The position numbers and the translations under genes were made by a program. Under the pieces are notes generated by a model. That model saw nothing but the letters and a program-made list of their open reading frames with translations. It was not told the DNA's origin and did not search any database. A DNA stretch of 7,612 nt from an uncultured Flavobacteriaceae bacterium (GTDB lineage Bacteria > Bacteroidota > Bacteroidia > Flavobacteriales > Flavobacteriaceae): the NCBI GenBank assembly GCA_945788155.1, contig CALZKX010000052.1, forward strand, positions 1 to 7,612. Reading direction: 5' to 3'. This document shows, one piece after another, positions 1 through 3,819 of this stretch (its first letter is position 1; every line of letters starts with the position of its first letter).

Positions 1-722
1 ACCAAAGCTGCTGCTCTTTCTACAGCATCACCTGTCACTCCAATGGCAGCGGCAACACGTAAACGACCATAATTATCTTTATTTGCAATTGGCTTTTGGG
101 TCACTTTTGTTATATCCCTAAACGTGATTAATCCTGCCAGTTTATAGTTATCATTAACAATTAAAAGTTTTTCTATTTTATTTTCCTGAAGAATAATCTC
201 TGCATCTTTCAGTGAGGTTCCTACTGCAGCAGTTACCAAATTTTCGTCAGTCATTACCTCAACAATTGGTCTGTCATTATTGTGCTCAAAACGTAAATCA
301 CGATTGGTCACAATACCTTTTAACGTGCCATCTTCATCCACAATTGGAATGCCACCAATGCTATATTCTTTCATAAACTGTTTAGCATCCAATACCTTTG
401 CTGTTAATGGCAAAGTAACTGGGTCTATAATCATTCCGCTTTCGGCACGTTTTACCTTACGTACTTTTTGGGCTTGCTCATCAATAGTCATGTTTTTATG
501 CAATACACCAATACCACCTTCTTGAGCCATGGCAATTGCCATTCTGCTTTCAGTAACGGTGTCCATAGCCGCAGAAATAATAGGGACATTTAAAGAAATA
601 TTCCTTGTGAATTTTGTTTGAATACTAACTTCTCGTGGTAAAATTTCGGAGTACGCTGGAACTAATAGTACGTCGTCGTAAGTAAGACCTTCTCCAACAA
701 TTTTGTTTTGATGTGCAATCAT
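1..722 (-). CDS. guaB: IMP dehydrogenase, N-terminal part (3' end outside window)
   Basis: Inosine-5'-monophosphate dehydrogenase oxidises IMP to XMP with NAD+, the committed step of GMP synthesis in the cytosol. The first 240 codons are present. Residues about 8-30 carry the family N-terminus (GEGLTYDDVLLVPAYSEILP), followed by the first barrel strands with SAAMDTVTE near residues 50-58 and GGIGVLHKN near 69-77. Two CBS domains are inserted at roughly 97-155 (starting MIIDPVTL) and 157-215 (starting VMTDENLVT); these normally bind adenine or guanine nucleotides and tune activity. The barrel resumes with GRLRVAAAIG near 219-228. The catalytic cysteine loop and the flap lie beyond the window edge, so activity cannot be judged. 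ATG at 722 is the natural start because the conserved N-terminus begins a few residues later; a weak TAAAGG precedes it. The gene runs to base 1 without a stop. Confidence 0.97.
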   Translation of the reverse strand, partial: MIAHQNKIVGEGLTYDDVLLVPAYSEILPREVSIQTKFTRNISLNVPIISAAMDTVTESRMAIAMAQEGGIGVLHKNMTIDEQAQKVRKVKRAESGMIIDPVTLPLTAKVLDAKQFMKEYSIGGIPIVDEDGTLKGIVTNRDLRFEHNNDRPIVEVMTDENLVTAAVGTSLKDAEIILQENKIEKLLIVNDNYKLAGLITFRDITKVTQKPIANKDNYGRLRVAAAIGVTGDAVERAAAL

Positions 723-745
723 TGCCTTTAGCTTTTAATTGCATG

Positions 746-779
746 CAAATTTACGCTTTTTATTTCATTTATTGCACAA
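746..779 (-). promoter_or_regulatory. Putative guaB promoter (Bacteroidota TTG / TAnnTTTG type)
   Basis: Read on the minus strand, TAAATTTG (746-753) matches the Bacteroidota -7 consensus TAnnTTTG exactly, and TTG (777-779) lies 23 nt upstream as a candidate -33 element. The spacing is at the long end of what is known for this class. Transcription would begin near 739, leaving a leader of under 20 nt before the guaB ATG. The -7 match is seen directly; promoter activity is inferred. Confidence 0.5.
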
Positions 780-793
780 TAAGTACGTGCAAT
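771..793. repeat. Inverted repeat ATTGCAC-N9-GTGCAAT upstream of guaB
   Basis: Perfect 7-bp arms at 771-777 and 787-793 are separated by 9 nt and cover the proposed guaB -33 element. A 10-bp palindrome, TTGCATGCAA (739-748), sits over the -7 box and probable start site, and a further GTGCAAT occurs in the first guaB codons (713-719). The arrangement could be an operator. It could also be a stem-loop ending the upstream lipoprotein transcript, although no T-tract follows on either strand. Confidence 0.4.
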
Positions 794-803
794 TACAGCA
801 ATA

Positions 804-1244
804 CTATTTTGCCCTTTTAGTAAAACCTGTAGGGATATATAATTTTTCGTAATCATAAAAACTTATATATACTAAAATAGGCTCTTTTATCCCTCCATAA
901 GTTACCTCATAAACATCAACAAGAGCTGTTCCCATTAATCCGTTTTCACTTTTATATCCACAACAGCTTCCTCTTCTATGAAATTGTAACAATTCGCCAT
1001 TTGGTCCAGCAAGAGAAGCTAGATATCTTCTTTGATTTGATACGCTTCTTTCTCCTACTTTTACAGGGTATTTTCCATCAAGACCATATTTTTTGTTTTT
1101 AGAATATTCAGTAATGTCGAAATAAGGTGTATGATCTAATGATGTGGTTGTTGGATTTGTTCCACTACTCAAAATTTTTGGGTTTCTGGTTCCGCAAGAT
1201 GTTATCAATAATAGTATTAAGCAAGAAGAAATAAGTAGCCTCAT
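804..1244 (-). CDS. Small predicted lipoprotein of conserved Flavobacteria family, function unknown
   Basis: This 146-residue protein has a short, clear lipoprotein signal: Arg2, a hydrophobic stretch at residues 3-14, and the lipobox ITSC with the lipidated cysteine at 17, followed by Gly18. The mature part has no transmembrane segment. Its recognisable blocks are PYFDITEYSKNKKYGLD (about 40-56), a LAGPNGE turn (78-84), RRGSCCGYKSENGLMG (90-105) with two adjacent cysteines, and a hydrophobic C-terminal block ending YEKLYIPTGF. From memory these blocks are typical of a small Flavobacteriaceae family that sometimes carries the label 2-dehydro-3-deoxyphosphooctonate aldolase. That label is implausible here, because the enzyme is a cytosolic barrel almost twice this length. 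The start at 1244 is fixed by the signal peptide. The gene lies 81 bp upstream of guaB on the same strand, but guaB appears to have its own promoter. Confidence 0.85.
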   Translation of the reverse strand: MRLLISSCLILLLITSCGTRNPKILSSGTNPTTTSLDHTPYFDITEYSKNKKYGLDGKYPVKVGERSVSNQRRYLASLAGPNGELLQFHRRGSCCGYKSENGLMGTALVDVYEVTYGGIKEPILVYISFYDYEKLYIPTGFTKRAK

Positions 1245-1497
1245 GAGTTTTAAATTTTAATAAAGCTAGTGTTTATTATGATTAAGAAACACAAAATGTG
1301 CTAAAAATATTACAATTAATAATTGGTTTAAATAACATTAATATTTCTTTAAAGAATCAAGACCGTTTCGTTTTTAGAACAAAAAACAAAAACTTGGTCG
1401 TAACTAATTGATAAACAGTGGTTTTTAAATTTATATGGTACTTGAAAATAAAATTTTCAGTAATTATAAAAAGCATAGAGCCAAATTTAATAAGCCT

Positions 1498-1523
1498 GAA
1501 AACCCTGTACTCACAAGGTTTTC
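1498..1523. repeat. Hairpin-forming inverted repeat with 4-nt loop
   Basis: GAAAACCCTGT (1498-1508) pairs with ACAAGGTTTTC (1513-1523) over 11 positions with a single C/A mismatch, around the loop ACTC. This is more GC-rich than its surroundings. It lies 110 bp upstream of the hydroxylase start and between divergent genes, so it is not obviously the terminator of either neighbour. It may belong to an unannotated small transcript or to the hydroxylase leader. Confidence 0.5.
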
Positions 1524-1580
1524 TTTAAATCAACCATTTTTTATCGTACAATATTATTTAAATAAATGCTTTGTAACTGT

Positions 1581-1621
1581 AAGCCTTTTATAAATAGTAG
1601 AAAATATTTATTTTTAGGCTT
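1581..1621. repeat. Inverted repeat directly upstream of the hydroxylase gene
   Basis: The outer arms AAGCCT (1581-1586) and AGGCTT (1616-1621) and the inner arms ATAAATA (1590-1596) and TATTTAT (1605-1611) form a nested pair with a T-only internal loop and an 8-nt apical loop. The structure ends 12 nt before the ATG at 1634, so in RNA it would sit next to the translation start. A third AAGCCT copy lies at 1492-1497. The inner arms are pure A/T and could arise by chance; the GC-containing outer arms are more notable. Confidence 0.4.
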
Positions 1622-1633
1622 TATACATCATTT

Positions 1634-2905
1634 ATGGAAACTTATGCCAATGCTTTACTATACGCCATTCCATTCTTTATAGTTTTGGTGCTTTTTGAAA
1701 TAGCTTACGGTTATTTTGTAAAGAACCAAACTCATAATGCCATGGATACCATTTCCAGCTTGAGTTCGGGTTTAACAAATATTGTTAAAGATTCATTGGG
1801 ATTGGTTGTTATTATAATGTCCTATCCATATTTTTTGGAGCATTTGGCTCTATTTAAAATTGAAGCCACTTGGTTGGTTTACATTGTTGCCTTTATTTGT
1901 ATTGATTTTGCAAGCTATTGGAACCATAGATTGAGTCATAAAATTAATTTCTTTTGGAACCAACATGTAATACATCATAGTAGTGAAGAATTTAATTTAG
2001 CCTGTGCTTTACGGCAATCTATTTCCAATCTATTAGGCTACTTCCCTATTTTATTGATTCCCGCAGCTTTGTTTGGTGTACCACATGAAGTTATTGCTTT
2101 ATTAGCACCTATACACTTATTTGCGCAATTTTGGTACCATACCAAACATATTGGTAAACTAGGTGTTTTAGAATACATTATAGTAACACCTTCACAACAT
2201 CGTGTGCATCATGCTATTAATGAAGAATATATTGATAAAAACTTAGCTGCTATTTTTTGTGTTTGGGATAGAATTTTTGGAACTTTTCAAGAAGAATTGG
2301 ATGATGTTCCTCCAGTTTATGGTGTGTTAAAACCAGCAAGTACCTGGAATCCTGTTCTTATAAATTTTCAGCATATTTGGAGGTTAACAAAAGATGCATG
2401 GAGAACCAAATATTGGTTTGATAAGTTTAGAATTTGGTTTATGCCAACTGGTTGGAGACCGAAGGATATGGCTGAAAAATTTCCTATTGATATCATAACA
2501 AATCCATATAGTTTAAAAAAATACGATACCAAACCTTCACCCTTTTTGGTAGGATGGTCTATCTACCAATTAATGGCTACTACTTTATTAATGCTCTTTA
2601 TGTTTTACAATTATGCTAATATTGGTTTTAACAACCTTCTTCTTTATGGGCTTATAATATTTTTAGGAATATATGCATATACTTCAACAATGGATCGAAT
2701 GAAATTAGCTTGGATTATTGGGCTTATTTTTAGTTGCTTAGGCTTATTTATACTGTATAAAGAAGGCAACTGGTTTGGGCTGAACGCCTATACAGCTTTT
2801 GGTAATTATGTAATTGCCCTATATTTTATAAGTACTATTATTGGCGTACTCTATATCGCTTTTAATGATGAGCAATATCGAAATAGTATACTATTAAAAA
2901 CTTAA
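1634..2905 (+). CDS. Membrane di-iron hydroxylase, alkylglycerol monooxygenase-like (fatty acid hydroxylase superfamily)
   Basis: This 423-residue multi-pass inner-membrane protein probably uses a di-iron centre to oxidise a lipid C-H bond. Hydrophobic segments lie near residues 8-26, 50-68, 78-95 and 129-162, with about four more between 305 and 410. The superfamily histidine boxes are all present: HRLSH (98-102), HVIHH (111-115) and HRVHH (189-193), with extra histidines at 161, 169 and 172. The context SSEEFNLACALRQS (116-129) and YIDKNLAAIFCVWDRIFGTF (199-218) resembles animal alkylglycerol monooxygenase (AGMO/TMEM195), which cleaves ether lipids using tetrahydrobiopterin, and the length is also close to AGMO. 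The bacterial substrate and electron donor are unknown; a sterol desaturase family label would be equally conventional. The ATG at 1634 is the only one after an in-frame stop at 1598-1600. The stop codon overlaps that of the opposite-strand gene ending at 2902. Confidence 0.9.
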   Translation: METYANALLYAIPFFIVLVLFEIAYGYFVKNQTHNAMDTISSLSSGLTNIVKDSLGLVVIIMSYPYFLEHLALFKIEATWLVYIVAFICIDFASYWNHRLSHKINFFWNQHVIHHSSEEFNLACALRQSISNLLGYFPILLIPAALFGVPHEVIALLAPIHLFAQFWYHTKHIGKLGVLEYIIVTPSQHRVHHAINEEYIDKNLAAIFCVWDRIFGTFQEELDDVPPVYGVLKPASTWNPVLINFQHIWRLTKDAWRTKYWFDKFRIWFMPTGWRPKDMAEKFPIDIITNPYSLKKYDTKPSPFLVGWSIYQLMATTLLMLFMFYNYANIGFNNLLLYGLIIFLGIYAYTSTMDRMKLAWIIGLIFSCLGLFILYKEGNWFGLNAYTAFGNYVIALYFISTIIGVLYIAFNDEQYRNSILLKT

Positions 2906-3045
2906 CGTTTAGGACAACGTTTACAGTTTGATTTTCCTTTTTCTTTGAATTTTTTACAGCACTTCTTTTTTGTTTCACCACACGCATTCACTACACATGG
3001 TGTTACTATCATTACAGGAACTGCAAAGCTAATTATATTGGACAT
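2902..3045 (-). CDS. 47-residue Cys/Lys-rich small protein downstream of ferritin, function unknown
   Basis: This short gene encodes an uncharged N-terminal stretch (MSNIISFAVPVMIVTPCVVN, residues 1-20) and a strongly basic cysteine-rich tail ending in CKRCPKR. Six cysteines lie at 17, 22, 29, 30, 41 and 44, including a CC pair and a terminal CxxC. The tail is about half lysine/arginine. The ATG at 3045 lies 11 nt after the ferritin stop, and an in-frame TAG just upstream leaves no earlier start, which suggests translation from the same transcript. The N-terminus could be a membrane anchor or atypical signal peptide, but it lacks the usual positive charge. VVNAC only approximates a lipobox because Asn occupies position -2. 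Metal or thiol chemistry is a plausible but unproven role. The composition bias, the tight spacing and the stop just after the CxxC tail argue for a real gene. Confidence 0.7.
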   Translation of the reverse strand: MSNIISFAVPVMIVTPCVVNACGETKKKCCKKFKEKGKSNCKRCPKR

Positions 3046-3056
3046 GAAGAACTAAA

Positions 3057-3563
3057 CTACTCAGGGTTTTGGTTTGTTTGTGCAATGGTGTTAACATCTC
3101 TATCGAATAGATAATGTCCAGATTTATCATCACCAATAATATTTAATTTATCCAACAAAGTTCTTGCAACTGCTTCTTCTTCTAATTGCTCGGTAACATA
3201 CCATTGCATAAAATTATGCACATTGTAATCTTTGTGCTGCAAGCACTCAAAAATAATATGATTAATTTGCTGCGTCACAAATATTTCGCTTTCTAAAAAT
3301 AATTCAAACAACTCGTTTAAAGAATTATAATCGCCTTTAGGTTTTTCCAGGTTTGGAACTATAACATTTCCACTTCGTTCGTTAATAAATTTAACCAACT
3401 TAATCATGTGTACTCGTTCTTCTTCCGATTGTGAATAAAAGAAATCGGCCACACCATTATAACCTTTAGAGTCAGCCCAAGATGCCATAGCTAAATATTG
3501 CATTGACGCTTTTGCTTCAAACTTTACTTGATCGTTTAATAATTTTTCTATTACTTGATTCAT
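3057..3563 (-). CDS. ftnA: Non-haem ferritin (FtnA type)
   Basis: This 168-residue protein is close to the length of E. coli FtnA (165). Ferritin forms a cytosolic 24-subunit shell that oxidises Fe(II) and stores it as a ferric mineral. The sequence aligns with FtnA at a constant offset of one: ferroxidase residues Glu16, Tyr23, Glu49 and His52 (in SEEERVHM), Glu93 (in LESEIF), and Gln126 with Glu129 (in TEQLEEE) are all present. The centre therefore looks intact, including the third-site glutamates. No Met haem ligand of the bacterioferritin type is evident. The short C-terminal tail (about 158-168) is polar. It is divergent from the TonB-dependent receptor across 256 bp and is followed after 11 nt by the Cys-rich mini-gene. 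An AAGG immediately before the ATG is too close to be a normal Shine-Dalgarno. Confidence 0.96.
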   Translation of the reverse strand: MNQVIEKLLNDQVKFEAKASMQYLAMASWADSKGYNGVADFFYSQSEEERVHMIKLVKFINERSGNVIVPNLEKPKGDYNSLNELFELFLESEIFVTQQINHIIFECLQHKDYNVHNFMQWYVTEQLEEEAVARTLLDKLNIIGDDKSGHYLFDRDVNTIAQTNQNPE

Positions 3564-3604
3564 ACCTTAAATTTTGCAAGCATAAAGATACTTAAAAGTT
3601 TTGT

Positions 3605-3634
3605 CTTTATAGATGTGAATTACATCTTATAAAG
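3605..3634. promoter_or_regulatory. Long inverted repeat upstream of ferritin
   Basis: CTTTATAGATGT (3605-3616) and ACATCTTATAAAG (3622-3634) are inverted copies, 12 paired positions with one bulged base, around the spacer GAATT. It lies 41 nt upstream of the ferritin ATG. The left arm also pairs with ATAAAGATA (3582-3590) through TGTCTTTAT (3602-3610), with one T/G wobble, so two mutually exclusive stems are possible in a ferritin leader RNA. It may be a protein operator or a leader structure. No clean TAnnTTTG promoter for ferritin is visible to decide; TATCTTTA on the minus strand (3583-3590) is one base off. Confidence 0.5.
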
Positions 3635-3728
3635 TAGATTTTAGCATCTTTTTTATGCCAATTCCTCAAGGCAGAAAAAAAATTATTTTGCTAACTTATT
3701 AATACTGAGCAAAAAGATAAATATTATT

Positions 3729-3747
3729 TTTATTTATTCTAAATAAA
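3729..3747. promoter_or_regulatory. Putative metalloregulator operator 1, upstream of receptor -33 box
   Basis: TTTATTTATTCTAAATAAA is a 19-bp palindrome with 8 of 9 symmetric pairs matching. It ends one base before the -33 element of the receptor promoter. Its right half TCTAAATAAA recurs exactly in the second site at 3801-3819. The 19-bp size and TTA...TAA edges resemble DtxR/IdeR or Fur-type boxes; the regulator is not identified. Confidence 0.45.
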
Positions 3748-3748
3748 G

Positions 3749-3779
3749 TTTGTAGATACATTTTTCAAACATATATTTG
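3749..3779 (+). promoter_or_regulatory. Putative promoter of the TonB-dependent receptor gene
   Basis: TTTG (3749-3752) and TATATTTG (3772-3779) are separated by 19 nt and match the Bacteroidota -33 (TTG) and -7 (TAnnTTTG) elements at standard spacing. Transcription would start near 3785, giving a leader of about 35 nt to the ATG at 3820. This is the best promoter match in the window. Confidence 0.7.
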
Positions 3780-3800
3780 CAGAAATTAAATAATCTTATT

Positions 3801-3819
3801 TTTAATAAGTCTAAATAAA
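3801..3819. promoter_or_regulatory. Putative metalloregulator operator 2, abutting receptor start codon
   Basis: TTTAATAAGTCTAAATAAA is a 19-bp imperfect palindrome (7 of 9 symmetric pairs) that ends at the base before the ATG. It shares its right 10 bp with the site at 3729-3747. Together the two sites bracket the promoter, a layout that suits repression. AT richness raises the chance of coincidence. Confidence 0.4.

Larger units (their letters stand above)
1245..1633. other. 389-bp AT-rich intergenic region between divergent genes
   Basis: This gap separates the lipoprotein gene (minus) from the membrane hydroxylase gene (plus). It is very AT-rich and has no strong promoter match on either strand. 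It holds two notable inverted repeats (1498-1523 and 1581-1621) and a weak, interrupted one (1361-1399). A 52-codon open frame on the plus strand (ATG 1435, stop 1591-1593) begins MVLENKIFSNYKKHR. It has no recognised homology and no signal, and it overlaps both stronger inverted repeats, so I do not call it a gene. Confidence 0.6.

Noticed and set aside
280..525. Plus-strand open frame of 81 codons
   Set aside because: It lies entirely within guaB on the opposite strand, and its translation has no domain or signal character; it is a shadow of the real gene.
804..1244. KDO8P synthase (2-dehydro-3-deoxyphosphooctonate aldolase) label for the lipoprotein
   Set aside because: The protein is 146 residues with a lipoprotein signal, whereas that enzyme is a cytosolic TIM barrel nearly twice as long; no matching motif is visible.
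1361..1399. Inverted repeat with GACC/GGTC ends and GTTTTT/AAAAAC inner arms
   Set aside because: The two paired parts are split by an asymmetric internal loop and the rest is A/T; it is too weak to call a terminator or operator.
1435..1593. 52-codon plus-strand frame as a gene
   Set aside because: It has no recognised homology, signal peptide or composition bias, and it overlaps both inverted repeats. Such a frame can occur by chance in AT-rich DNA. It is kept only as part of a finding.
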